The notes under the pieces: model-generated
What the model was told of the DNA's origin: nothing
Database searches by the model: none
What the model saw: the letters and a program-made list of their open reading frames with translations, nothing else
Program-made: the position numbers and the translations under genes
Shown here: positions 46,168 to 54,573 of the stretch, piece by piece
Layout: the number at the start of each line of letters is the position of its first letter
Position numbering within the stretch: the first letter of the stretch is position 1
Source: Colwellia sp. PAMC 21821
Lineage (GTDB): Bacteria; Pseudomonadota; Gammaproteobacteria; Enterobacterales; Alteromonadaceae
Direction of reading: 5' to 3'
Assembly (NCBI RefSeq): GCF_002077175.1
Contig: NZ_CP014943.1
Location: forward strand, 3,968,001-4,032,000
Length of the DNA stretch: 64,000 nt

Positions 46168-47208
46168 ATGTATGTAACGCCAGCACCATCAACACATGAT
46201 GATCCACTCTATGCTATAAGACTTGCGGTGACAGGGGTTTTAGCCTTATTAGCCGTCGTGATATTAAACCCTGCATTACCGCCTATCATTGCCGCATTAC
46301 CTATAGGTTTAGTGGCTGGTCAGCGTAAAGCTTTCAATCTTACTAAAGCAATAGCGGGTCCGATCACCATTATTGTACTTGTGACTCTGATGTGTGAATT
46401 AATCGAATTTCTGCGCCCATTACCCTTGGTCTATGTATTGAGTATGTGGTTAATTTATTTGGCGAGTTTTCTTACCATTTTAAAAAGTGGTGCCCCAGCG
46501 GGTATGCTCATTATTGTCATAACTGTATTGATGTCGGTTATGGGCATGCACGGCAATGCGAGTCTAGAAGCCACTAGAGACGGATTTATTCAAGCTTCGC
46601 TAGTATCTTTGGTGATTGCACTCATCGTATATACACTTTTCCCTGCTCGTACAACTGAAAAACATGTAGACACCCCTGTGCCGACCGAAGGTAATATTTT
46701 GGTCGGTGCGTTTATTCGTGCAAGCGTATTACTTATGCTGAGCTTTTGGTTGTACTCAGTGATGACAAGATCGGACATTATGCTAGCGATTATTGCGGCT
46801 ATGGTTATAGTTTTTCCTACTAGGCAGGCCGTTTTTTTTGAGGCTAAACAACGCATTCGAGCTACTTTTTATGGTGGTGGCATTGCATTAGCTATACTTA
46901 TAGTTTTTACTTTTTCACCACATTTACCCATTTTACTACTGCTAATTTTTATGGGCGGATTTTGGTTGGGTAACAAAATGCTAGAAAGCACAAGACCAAG
47001 TATGGTATATCAGTATGCTTTTTCAGTAGCACTGGCGTTAATTGCTGGTGCGATAACGACTCAAGACCCAACCTATGCGACTTTCACGCGTGTGGTACTG
47101 ACTGTAATTGGTGCCTTATTAGCGGCGGGGCTTGTCGCACTTTTAGACGCAGCAACTCATTGGTCAAAAACTTCAGACTCGTCGAGTATAGTAATAGAGA
47201 CAAATTAA
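46168..47208 (+). CDS. DUF2955 (FUSC-like) inner-membrane protein
   Basis: A 346-residue membrane protein with about ten hydrophobic segments in two halves joined by a short loop (residues 165-180). The N-terminus (YAIRLAVTGVLALLAVVILNPALPPIIAALPIGLVAGQR) is typical of DUF2955 proteins, which are relatives of the FUSC/AaeB efflux family. It forms an operon with the adaptor upstream, with an AGGAGA ribosome site. It probably exports small organic molecules with that adaptor (inference). Confidence 0.8.
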   Translation: MYVTPAPSTHDDPLYAIRLAVTGVLALLAVVILNPALPPIIAALPIGLVAGQRKAFNLTKAIAGPITIIVLVTLMCELIEFLRPLPLVYVLSMWLIYLASFLTILKSGAPAGMLIIVITVLMSVMGMHGNASLEATRDGFIQASLVSLVIALIVYTLFPARTTEKHVDTPVPTEGNILVGAFIRASVLLMLSFWLYSVMTRSDIMLAIIAAMVIVFPTRQAVFFEAKQRIRATFYGGGIALAILIVFTFSPHLPILLLLIFMGGFWLGNKMLESTRPSMVYQYAFSVALALIAGAITTQDPTYATFTRVVLTVIGALLAAGLVALLDAATHWSKTSDSSSIVIETN

Positions 47209-47844
47209 CTTATTAGGAAGTAGATGTTAAAAACTGATAATTTAAGACTGAAGTGATGGCTGTAATCATTTTTTGTATAAAGGGAAATATGTTAAGTTCA
47301 CTGTAACTCCTCTCACTAAATTGATTTCTAGCTGCCTCAAAACGCCAGTGAACAATCAAACATTATTATTTCTCAGCTAATGGTTCATCGCATTGTTTAC
47401 CTGATTTTTTTAACTTACTTGCAGGTGTCGATAATTGGCTACAATGCTGAGTCATTATTCCCACATGTCGACTCACTATTGGTCAAACCTATGGCCAACA
47501 CGCAACACATACAGTTGTTTAACAAAAAGTGAAGGAACAACATTTACGCCTAGTTAAGTTGCGTCTATTTGTTCTATGGTTTTAATTTATTAATTAATGC
47601 AGAATCATATTATGCTGAACTACGATTTATTATGTTAACGCTTTTATATCCGGCTGTTTTTCCTAGGTAGGAGTCATACCAATTGAAATAAATAATCGAT
47701 CATTTTAAGGCGGTTTAAATCGTCAATAACTGCGTTGTTTTCAATCACACACGCCCGCTATTACTCGACAATTGCTCCTGCATTGTTCTACTTACGGGCA
47801 TCCATGCCCTAATCAATCAAACGCCTTGCCTGCAGGGATAATGG
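47209..47844. other. gene-free stretch with a possible dispersed repeat at its right end
   Basis: No gene is recognisable. From about 47670 (AGTCATACCAATTG) the sequence changes character and contains palindromes GGGCATCCATGCCC (47796-47809) and CCTGCAGG (47829-47836) just outside the insertion sequence. A similar AGTCATACCA start occurs at 18654. This looks like a small non-coding repeat element of the kind common in alteromonads, but I cannot confirm copies elsewhere. Confidence 0.4.
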
Positions 47845-47931
47845 TATGGACCCACTCCAACTTTATTTCAGGCCTCTTTAGGGCCAAAATGAAAGTGATA
47901 ACAATCATTTATAAAAGCGGAGTGGATCAAC

Positions 47932-48948
47932 ATGAAGATTACTACAATCGGTTTAGACATTGCAAAATCAATTTTTCACATGTTCGCTGTGAATAAAAAT
48001 GGGCGATTTGTAAAAAAGAAACAATTAAGAAGAAAACAAGTGTTGAGTTTCATGGCAACATTAGAGCCTTGCCTAATTGTAATGGAAGCTTGTGGCAGTG
48101 CGAACTACTGGGCTAGAAAATTTATTGAATTGGGGCACCAAGTAAAACTTATTGCGCCTCAATATGTAAACCCCTTCGTTAAAGGCAATAAAAATGATTA
48201 TAACGATGCCGAAGGTATTGCAGAGGCAGCGCAACGCCCGACCATGAGGTTTGTGCCAATTAAATCGATAGAACAACAAGATATTCAAAACTTCCATCGA
48301 CAACGTGAACGCATAAAGAAAGAACGTAAAGCATTAGCAAGTCAGGTACGAGGCTTGTTAGGAGAATATGGCATTGTCATCAATAAAGGTATTTCTGCAA
48401 TTCGCAATGAACTGCCGGATATTTTAGAGGATGCGACAAATGAGTTAACGTATTTAAGTCGGGAGATATTTAATGAGTTATGGCTTGAATTTCAAGTCAC
48501 AGAAGTGAAGTTTAAAGCGTGTGAAGTTCGCTTAAACACGATGAATAAAGAAAATGAAATATGTGTTCGCTTAGATGAAATATTAGGTATTGGAGCAATC
48601 ACAGCTAGCGCTACTTATGCAGCTGCAGGAGATGGAAAAGACTTTGTAAATGGTCGACATTTTTCGGCATGGCTTGGGCTTGTTCCTGGGCAGCATTCAA
48701 CGGGTGGAAAGGCCACCTTACTCGGTATAAGTAAACGCGGTAATAGTTATTTAAGAACACTATACATCCACGGGGCCCGGGCAGTATTAAGGCACAGTGA
48801 AAACAAAACTGACCGATTTAGTTTGTGGGCACAAGCGTTAAAATCCCGACGAGGACACAACAAAGCATGCGTTGCTGTGGCGAATAAAATAGCAAGAATG
48901 GCTTGGGTAATAATGGCGAAGGGGGAAAGTTATCGCCCGGCTATATAA
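47932..48948 (+). CDS. IS110 family transposase (DEDD recombinase)
   Basis: A 338-residue transposase. The N-terminal RuvC-like DEDD domain shows Asp9 in IGLDIAKS, Glu52 in MEACGS and the Asp89/Asp92 pair in KNDYNDAEG. The C-terminal Tnp domain has the catalytic-serine region GLVPGQHSTGGK (Ser256) and GISKRGNSYLRTLYIHGARA. It appears intact and full length. IS110 recombinases use an element-encoded guide RNA to choose the target. The ATG follows a GGAGTGG ribosome site. Confidence 0.96.
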   Translation: MKITTIGLDIAKSIFHMFAVNKNGRFVKKKQLRRKQVLSFMATLEPCLIVMEACGSANYWARKFIELGHQVKLIAPQYVNPFVKGNKNDYNDAEGIAEAAQRPTMRFVPIKSIEQQDIQNFHRQRERIKKERKALASQVRGLLGEYGIVINKGISAIRNELPDILEDATNELTYLSREIFNELWLEFQVTEVKFKACEVRLNTMNKENEICVRLDEILGIGAITASATYAAAGDGKDFVNGRHFSAWLGLVPGQHSTGGKATLLGISKRGNSYLRTLYIHGARAVLRHSENKTDRFSLWAQALKSRRGHNKACVAVANKIARMAWVIMAKGESYRPAI

Positions 48949-49230
48949 ATAAAGCTCAAAACTGAAGCAAGTTAGATTGGTTTCAGTGATGAGATAACAG
49001 TAAAACCCTTTTACTTCAGTTGCAAAAGATAAATTAATCGGATGGTAAGATAGTCAGACTGGCTTGCACAAAACCTGGTACCTGCATTGGCTAATAAAAA
49101 AGCCGGAGGGATGATGAGGAGTGTGAGCGCAAACAACCATCGGGGCCAGAAGGTAAAAATCCTTCATAAACAGGCCGGATATATGAGAGCAATGATTTTC
49201 TCTTACATAACGATTAAATGTCTTGCAAAC
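48949..49230 (+). ncRNA. candidate guide (bridge/seek) RNA region of the IS1111-group element
   Basis: The 280 bases between the transposase stop and the right inverted repeat are non-coding. They contain a hairpin AACTGAAG...CTTCAGTT (48960-49021) and further short stems (AAGG...CCTT near 49150, GGCCAGA/GGCCGGA segments). In IS1111-group elements the structured guide RNA is encoded downstream of the transposase, so this is the expected place. RNA boundaries and loops are not determined here. Confidence 0.45.
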
Positions 49231-49354
49231 GGAGTGGGTCCATATATGCAGGTACTTATGTTTAGTCTGGAACAATAAACATGTATTCTTGAACAATTTA
49301 TCCTCGCTTAAAATTGGTCAATAACTTATTACATTTGGTATTATTATAGTGATT

Positions 49355-49386
49355 AAAAAAGGAATGCCATGGCATTCCTTTTTTTA
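49355..49386. terminator. bidirectional rho-independent terminator
   Basis: The 18-base perfect palindrome GGAATGCCATGGCATTCC is flanked by six As and seven Ts. It lies 46 bases beyond the minus-strand tdk stop. Confidence 0.92.
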
Positions 49387-49431
49387 TCACTTATATTTTA
49401 AGACCGTATAAAGGCGCTGTTTAAATTGCGC

Positions 49432-50010
49432 TTAATCCCAAACTAGCGCTTTAAAGTGTTTACGACATAGAGATTCGTAGCGTTCATTACCGCCGACTTC
49501 TATTTGTTCTCCGCCTTTTACAGCATTGCCGTGTTCATCACATCGCATTACAAAGTTGGCTTTTTTACCACAATGACAAATGGTTTTTAATTCCACCAAT
49601 TTATCGGCCCAGGCTAGTAGCGCGGCACTTCCAAGGAATGTTTCACCAAGAAAATCTGTACGAATGCCATAAGCGAGCACTGGAATTTTTAATTCATCAA
49701 CAATATTGGTTAATTCCTTAACTTGTCGTTTAGTTAAAAACTGGGCTTCATCAATTAAAATACAAGCAATTTTACTCTCACTAATTTGGCTTTTTACTTG
49801 GCTAAAAATATCGGTATTATCATCAAATAATAGGGCGTCGGCATGTATACCTAATCTTGATGAAACCTTACCTTTAGCAAATCTATCGTCTATTTGTGCC
49901 GTAAACAATAATGTTTCTAAGCCACGTTCTTGATAATTATAAGATGACTGTAAAAGGTGAGTCGATTTACCGGCATTCATCGTTGAATAATAAAAATATA
50001 ATTGTGCCAT
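49432..50010 (-). CDS. tdk: thymidine kinase
   Basis: A 192-residue type II thymidine kinase: thymidine + ATP to dTMP. The P-loop STMNAGKST is at 9-17, followed by ILIDEAQF (catalytic Glu) and zinc-site cysteines in [13 protein letters not shown] and SLCRKHF. It lies downstream of deoC in a nucleoside-salvage group on the minus strand, with a 66-base gap. Confidence 0.95.
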   Translation of the reverse strand: MAQLYFYYSTMNAGKSTHLLQSSYNYQERGLETLLFTAQIDDRFAKGKVSSRLGIHADALLFDDNTDIFSQVKSQISESKIACILIDEAQFLTKRQVKELTNIVDELKIPVLAYGIRTDFLGETFLGSAALLAWADKLVELKTICHCGKKANFVMRCDEHGNAVKGGEQIEVGGNERYESLCRKHFKALVWD

Positions 50011-50076
50011 TGCTTAATAATGTCCTAATTATGACTGTTTGTTTAGTGATGGTTTTACATGTTTGGGATATTGTAA

Positions 50077-50850
50077 TTAATAGCTTGTTGGATCTGCGGT
50101 TTTATTACTCGCCCCTAAGGTGTTCAGTAAATTCGTTAACAAGCTACTTGCTCCAAATCTAAAGTTGGCTTTAGTCGCCCAATTAGCACCTAAAATATCT
50201 GTCGCTAGATCTAGATAGATAGCGGCATCTTCAGCATTTTTCACGCCACCAGCAGGCTTAAAGCCAACTTGTGTGTTTTTATCTTTAATAACCTTTAGCA
50301 TTAGCTCAGCCGCTTTGGGCGTAGCGTTAACCGCAACTTTGCCCGTTGAGGTTTTTATAAAATCAGCGCCTGCTGCGATACAAATTTCACTGGCATGTGT
50401 AATAAGCTGGTCTGATTTAAGCTCGCCAGTTTCTATAATTACTTTCAGCAGGGTGTTATTTCCACAAGCTTGTTTACAAGCTTTAACGAGGTCAAAACCT
50501 ACTTTTTCATTACCGTTTATTAAGGCTTTATAAGGAAAAACAACATCGACTTCGTCAGCGCCATAAGCGATGGCAGCTTTTGTTTCTGCAACTGCTATAT
50601 CAATATCGTCGTTACCGTGTGGAAAATTAGTTACCGTGGCAATTTTTATCTCAGGGGTACCTTGCGCTGTTAGCTGTTTTTTCGCTAATGGGACAAAACG
50701 AGGAAATATACAAATAGCCGCTGTGTTACCGCGTGGAGATTTGGCATTTATACACAGCTGGATAATATCCTCAGCACTTTCAGCGTCGGTTAAACTGGTT
50801 AAATCCATCATATAAAGTGCACGCTGCGCGTATGCTTCAATAGTACTCAT
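50077..50850 (-). CDS. deoC: deoxyribose-phosphate aldolase
   Basis: A 257-residue class I aldolase that splits 2-deoxyribose-5-phosphate into glyceraldehyde-3-phosphate and acetaldehyde. The Schiff-base lysine is Lys166 in DFIKTSTGK and the second essential lysine is Lys198 in VGFKPAGG. The ATG at 50850 follows GAGGTGA and gives the family length (E. coli 259); the frame stays open 23 codons upstream, but that part is not conserved. With deoB across the region, it completes deoxynucleoside breakdown to central metabolites. Confidence 0.96.
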   Translation of the reverse strand: MSTIEAYAQRALYMMDLTSLTDAESAEDIIQLCINAKSPRGNTAAICIFPRFVPLAKKQLTAQGTPEIKIATVTNFPHGNDDIDIAVAETKAAIAYGADEVDVVFPYKALINGNEKVGFDLVKACKQACGNNTLLKVIIETGELKSDQLITHASEICIAAGADFIKTSTGKVAVNATPKAAELMLKVIKDKNTQVGFKPAGGVKNAEDAAIYLDLATDILGANWATKANFRFGASSLLTNLLNTLGASNKTADPTSY

Positions 50851-50912
50851 GTTCACCTCAAAACCAAAATTTAACACTAATAACTGACCGCTTATAACTC
50901 TGAAAGCTATCT

Positions 50913-50990
50913 CCAGCATTTCTATCCAGCATTTCTATCCAGCAGTTATATCCAGCAGTTATATCCAGCAGTTATCTCCAGCAGTTATCT
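50913..50990. repeat. six tandem 13-bp repeats between nupC-type gene and deoC
   Basis: Six head-to-tail 13-base units in three pairs: CCAGCATTTCTAT twice, CCAGCAGTTATAT twice, CCAGCAGTTATCT twice. Neighbouring units share the same changes, a sign of stepwise local duplication. They fill most of the spacer between the transporter stop (50998, same strand) and the deoC start (50850). Confidence 0.88.
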
Positions 50991-50997
50991 CCAAAAG

Positions 50998-52242
50998 CTA
51001 TAAGCTAACAAATACACCGGCAATAGCGGCACTCATTAAGTTAGCCATAGTAGCTGCAAGCATAGCTTTCATACCTAAACGTGCAATATCAGGACGGCGA
51101 CTTGGTGCCATTGAACCTATTCCACCCAATAAAATGGCAATAGAAGATAGGTTAGCGAAACCGCACAAAGCAAAGGTTACAATTGCTTGAGTGGTAGGCG
51201 ATAACGTGTCTTTAATTTCAACGAAATTTACGTAAGCAAAGAATTCATTAACAACAATTTTTTGGCCAATAAAGCTGCCTGCTTGCAACATTTCCTCAAA
51301 AGGTACACCTATTAGGAATGCAAACGGGGCAAAAATGTAGCCAAGTAGCCATTCAATAGTAATACCTTCAAAGCCGAGTAAGCTGCCAAAGCCTGTGACC
51401 ATAGAATTGAGTAAAGCGATAATCGCAATAAAGGCAAGTAACATCGCTCCTACATTTACTGCAAGCTTAAGGCCTGAAGCGGCACCTGTTGCTGCTGCAT
51501 CAATAACATTAGCCGGTTTAGCGCCTGCTTCTGCCAATTCTACATCACTGTAATCATTGTTAATTTCTTCTGTTTCAGGGAGTAGTAGTTTCGCCATAAG
51601 CAAGCCACCCGGAGCTGCCATAAAAGAGGCGGCAATTAAGTATTCAAGTTTTACACCTAAACCTGCATAGCCAGCTAAGATGGAACCGGCAACGGAGGCT
51701 AAGCCACCTACCATAATGGCAAACAGTTCAGACTGACTCATTTTGGCAATATATGGGCGAATAACTAAGGGAGCTTCTGTTTGCCCAACAAAAATATTGG
51801 CGGTAGCAGAAAGGGATTCGGGCTTGGAAGTTTTTAACAGTTTTTGTAAACCACCACCGATTATTTTTACCACCCATTGCATAATATTAAGGTAATAAAG
51901 CACGGCGATAAGCGATGAGAAAAAGATAATAACGGGGAGGACTCGAATAGCGAAAACAAAACCAACGCCATTATCGTACATTGCATCAGTACCTAAACCT
52001 CCGAATAGAAAGCTTATGCCTGCTTGTGCACTGTTAATAACTTGTTGAACACCATTAGTTATTGAACCTAATACATCTTTACCAAATGGCACATAAAGTA
52101 CAAACGCACCTAATATAATCTGCAATGCAAAAGCAAAGCCTACCGTTCGCCAATTAATTGCGCTGCGGTCTTTTGATAAAAAAAACGCCAATGCCAATAG
52201 CGCAAAAATGCCAATGACTCCTCGAAGAGCACCTAATTCCAT
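50998..52242 (-). CDS. NupC family concentrative nucleoside transporter
   Basis: A 414-residue concentrative nucleoside transporter (CNT) with about ten hydrophobic segments. It imports nucleosides with H+ or Na+. Family motifs seen are GQTEAPLVIRPY, EYLIAASFMAAPGG and FALCGFANLSSIAILLGG. It lies between udk and deoC on the same strand, consistent with a nucleoside uptake and salvage group. It is nupC/nupX-like; the exact member is not assigned. Confidence 0.92.
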   Translation of the reverse strand: MELGALRGVIGIFALLALAFFLSKDRSAINWRTVGFAFALQIILGAFVLYVPFGKDVLGSITNGVQQVINSAQAGISFLFGGLGTDAMYDNGVGFVFAIRVLPVIIFFSSLIAVLYYLNIMQWVVKIIGGGLQKLLKTSKPESLSATANIFVGQTEAPLVIRPYIAKMSQSELFAIMVGGLASVAGSILAGYAGLGVKLEYLIAASFMAAPGGLLMAKLLLPETEEINNDYSDVELAEAGAKPANVIDAAATGAASGLKLAVNVGAMLLAFIAIIALLNSMVTGFGSLLGFEGITIEWLLGYIFAPFAFLIGVPFEEMLQAGSFIGQKIVVNEFFAYVNFVEIKDTLSPTTQAIVTFALCGFANLSSIAILLGGIGSMAPSRRPDIARLGMKAMLAATMANLMSAAIAGVFVSL

Positions 52243-52329
52243 AATTACCTCATAAATTATTTTGTTATCGTTATTTTTTAATTATATTTATTTTAATTAC
52301 ATCTATGTTGATTTTATTTTTGTACAAGT

Positions 52330-52974
52330 TTACAAATTTCTATTCATCAGTTGACGAATTTTTGCTTTTAGCATTTCAATTGCCATTCTATTTTTACCGC
52401 CACGCGTCACCACAATATCCGCGAAAGGTTTATTTGGTTGAATATGCTGGTGGTACATAGGGCGGACGGTGGTTAAATACTGTTCGGTAATTGACGCGAT
52501 GCTACGAGAGCGCTCAATAGTATCTCTATTTATTCTACGGACAAGGCAAATGTCTAACGGGGTATCAATATAAATTTTAATATCGAATTTATCTCTGAGC
52601 TCTTTGTCAGCAAATAAAAGAATCCCTTCGATTAAAATGATGGGTGTTGGCGTTAAGTGAATAGTTTCTTCTAGCCGAGTATGTGTTTTATAGCAATATG
52701 TAGGTATATCAACGCTTTCACCGAGACTTAACTGGGTTAAATGTTGTGATAATAAGCTATGTTCAAAGGCACTAGGGTGGTCGTAATTGGTTTTTATACG
52801 TTCTTCCATCGACAGATGAGATTGACTCTTGTAATAAGAATCTTCTTTCATGATGGCAATACCACTAGACCCTAGCTCAGGTAATAATTCATCGTAAATA
52901 GTTTGCGCAAAAAGTGATTTTCCTGATGCTGAAGCACCGGTTACCGCAATAATGGTCGGTTTATTGGTTTGCAA
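52330..52974 (-). CDS. udk: uridine kinase
   Basis: A 214-residue uridine/cytidine kinase that phosphorylates uridine and cytidine to UMP and CMP with ATP or GTP. The P-loop GASASGKS is at 13-20, followed by KEDSYYKSQ, NYDHPSAFE and the LIEGILLF and RRINRDTIERSR segments. It is divergent from deoB. Confidence 0.93.
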   Translation of the reverse strand: MQTNKPTIIAVTGASASGKSLFAQTIYDELLPELGSSGIAIMKEDSYYKSQSHLSMEERIKTNYDHPSAFEHSLLSQHLTQLSLGESVDIPTYCYKTHTRLEETIHLTPTPIILIEGILLFADKELRDKFDIKIYIDTPLDICLVRRINRDTIERSRSIASITEQYLTTVRPMYHQHIQPNKPFADIVVTRGGKNRMAIEMLKAKIRQLMNRNL

Positions 52975-53176
52975 AACAGAGAGCCTTTAAAAATATGATT
53001 AACAAAAGGGTTAAGTAATTATTTACAGCGATACTGTTTAGACAACTCACCGCACTCATATTATGGACTAATTAATCTGAAATTCATTAAAATTTGGGCA
53101 AAAGGATTAACTGTGCCTTAAATAATTACAAAATAACGGTTGTCTATAATTTATTGCTTGGTAAAGTATCACATGT

Positions 53177-53190
53177 TGACCATTTGGTCA
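53177..53190. promoter_or_regulatory. candidate operator in the udk/deoB gap
   Basis: TGACCATTTGGTCA is a dyad with perfect 6-bp arms and a 2-base centre, 77 bases upstream of the deoB start. It does not match the E. coli CytR or DeoR operators that I know. Its position suggests regulation of deoB or udk by an unidentified repressor. Confidence 0.5.
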
Positions 53191-53266
53191 TGAAATTTAT
53201 TAATTTTAACGAGGATAAATTTCAAAAATTTGTTAAAATGCATTGATCCACTTACAGGAATTTAAA

Positions 53267-54478
53267 ATGGCAAGAGCAATAGTTTTAGTAATCGACAGTT
53301 TTGGCATAGGGCACGCGCCCGATGCAGCGGACTTTGGCGATATCAGTGCCAATACTTTTGCTAATTTAGCGCGATACTTCTATCAGCACGAAAAACGTGA
53401 AATCAACGTACCTAACTTAGCCAAAATGGGCTTAGTTCAAGCGGCTTTTGAGGCAGGGAAATGTACTTTCCCTGTGGTAAAACAAACGCCTGAGCAAGGT
53501 GCGTTTGGTTATGCTGCAGAAATTAGTACAGGCAAGGATACACCGAGTGGTCATTGGGAGATGATGGGTGTACCGGTACTGTTTGATTGGGACTACTTTC
53601 CTAAAGAAGGTAATGCTTTTCCTGCTGATTTGATAGAAAAAATAAACCAAGCTACAGGTTATGAAGGTATTTTAGGAGATTGCCATGCCTCAGGCACCGA
53701 TATTATAAATAAGCTTGGACAAGCACATATTAAATCAGGACTACCTATTTGCTATACATCTGCTGACAGTGTTTTTCAGGTGGCGGCTCATGAAGAACAT
53801 TTTGGTCTGGATAATCTTTATAAATATTGTGAAACAGTAAGAGAATTACTGGGTGATATGAATGTCGGTCGTGTTATCGCTCGTCCTTTCATTGGCAACA
53901 GCCCTGAAGACTTCACTCGAACTGGAAATAGACGCGACTATTCTGTTTTACCGCCTGCACCTACGGTATTAGACGTATTTACAAAGGCGGGTGGTTATGT
54001 CATCAGTGTCGGTAAAATTGCCGATATTTATGCGCATCAAGGTATCAGTGAAAAAACCAAAGCAACCGGTATAGATGCTTTAGTTGATGCAACCATTTCT
54101 CATATTAATACCGCACAAGACAACAGTCTGATATTTACCAATTTAGTCAATTTTGACCAAGATTATGGCCATCGCCGTGATCCGGTTGGTTACGCTTTAG
54201 CTTTAGAGAATTTTGACACACGTTTACCAGAAATTATCGCGGCAATGAATATAGATGATGTTCTGTTTTTAACCGCTGATCATGGTTGTGATCCTACTTG
54301 GCATGGAAATGACCATACCAGAGAGTATGTTCCTGTGATTGCATTTCACAAACAGGTACGATCTGTTAATATTGGCGAAAGAAATACTTTTGCTGATATT
54401 GGTCAAACCATTGCAGAACTATTTAAATTAGACAAAATGCCATATGGCACAAGTTTCTTGTCTGATCTTGATTTATAG
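53267..54478 (+). CDS. deoB: phosphopentomutase
   Basis: A 403-residue alkaline-phosphatase-superfamily enzyme that interconverts (deoxy)ribose-1-phosphate and -5-phosphate. The metal site and nucleophile region are intact: VIDSFGIGHAPDA near the N-terminus, KDTPSGHWEM, NLVNFDQDYGHRRD and LTADHGCDPTWHGNDHTRE. The ATG at 53267 follows CAGGAA and gives the usual length (E. coli 407). It feeds deoC. A TonB receptor follows 95 bases downstream. Confidence 0.96.
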   Translation: MARAIVLVIDSFGIGHAPDAADFGDISANTFANLARYFYQHEKREINVPNLAKMGLVQAAFEAGKCTFPVVKQTPEQGAFGYAAEISTGKDTPSGHWEMMGVPVLFDWDYFPKEGNAFPADLIEKINQATGYEGILGDCHASGTDIINKLGQAHIKSGLPICYTSADSVFQVAAHEEHFGLDNLYKYCETVRELLGDMNVGRVIARPFIGNSPEDFTRTGNRRDYSVLPPAPTVLDVFTKAGGYVISVGKIADIYAHQGISEKTKATGIDALVDATISHINTAQDNSLIFTNLVNFDQDYGHRRDPVGYALALENFDTRLPEIIAAMNIDDVLFLTADHGCDPTWHGNDHTREYVPVIAFHKQVRSVNIGERNTFADIGQTIAELFKLDKMPYGTSFLSDLDL

Positions 54479-54573
54479 AAAACGTAATTAATCACTTTGC
54501 GCTCATTTAACAGCACAAAATGAATAAAAATAAATTTTTACACAAAACATAAACAGTTCTTGGAGAGCACTTA

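Larger units (their letters stand above)
47845..49244 (+). mobile_element. IS110 family insertion sequence, IS1111 group
   Basis: A 1.4-kb element bounded by a 14-bp perfect inverted repeat (TATGGACCCACTCC at 47845-47858 and its complement at 49231-49244). It contains one intact DEDD transposase. The 5' non-coding part is short (about 73 bases) and the 3' part long (about 280 bases), as in the IS1111 group, which has subterminal inverted repeats. True ends may lie a few bases outside the repeats. Flanks carry CCTGCAGG on the left and TGCAGG on the right. No target duplication is expected for IS110. Confidence 0.85.

Noticed and set aside
49054..49296. 80-codon minus-strand and 63-codon plus-strand open frames at the right end of the insertion sequence
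   Set aside because: They overlap the structured non-coding end and the inverted repeat, and lack ribosome sites or family features.
50851..50919. 23-residue N-terminal extension of DeoC
   Set aside because: The internal ATG at 50850 has a strong GAGGTGA site and gives the family length; the upstream codons are not conserved.
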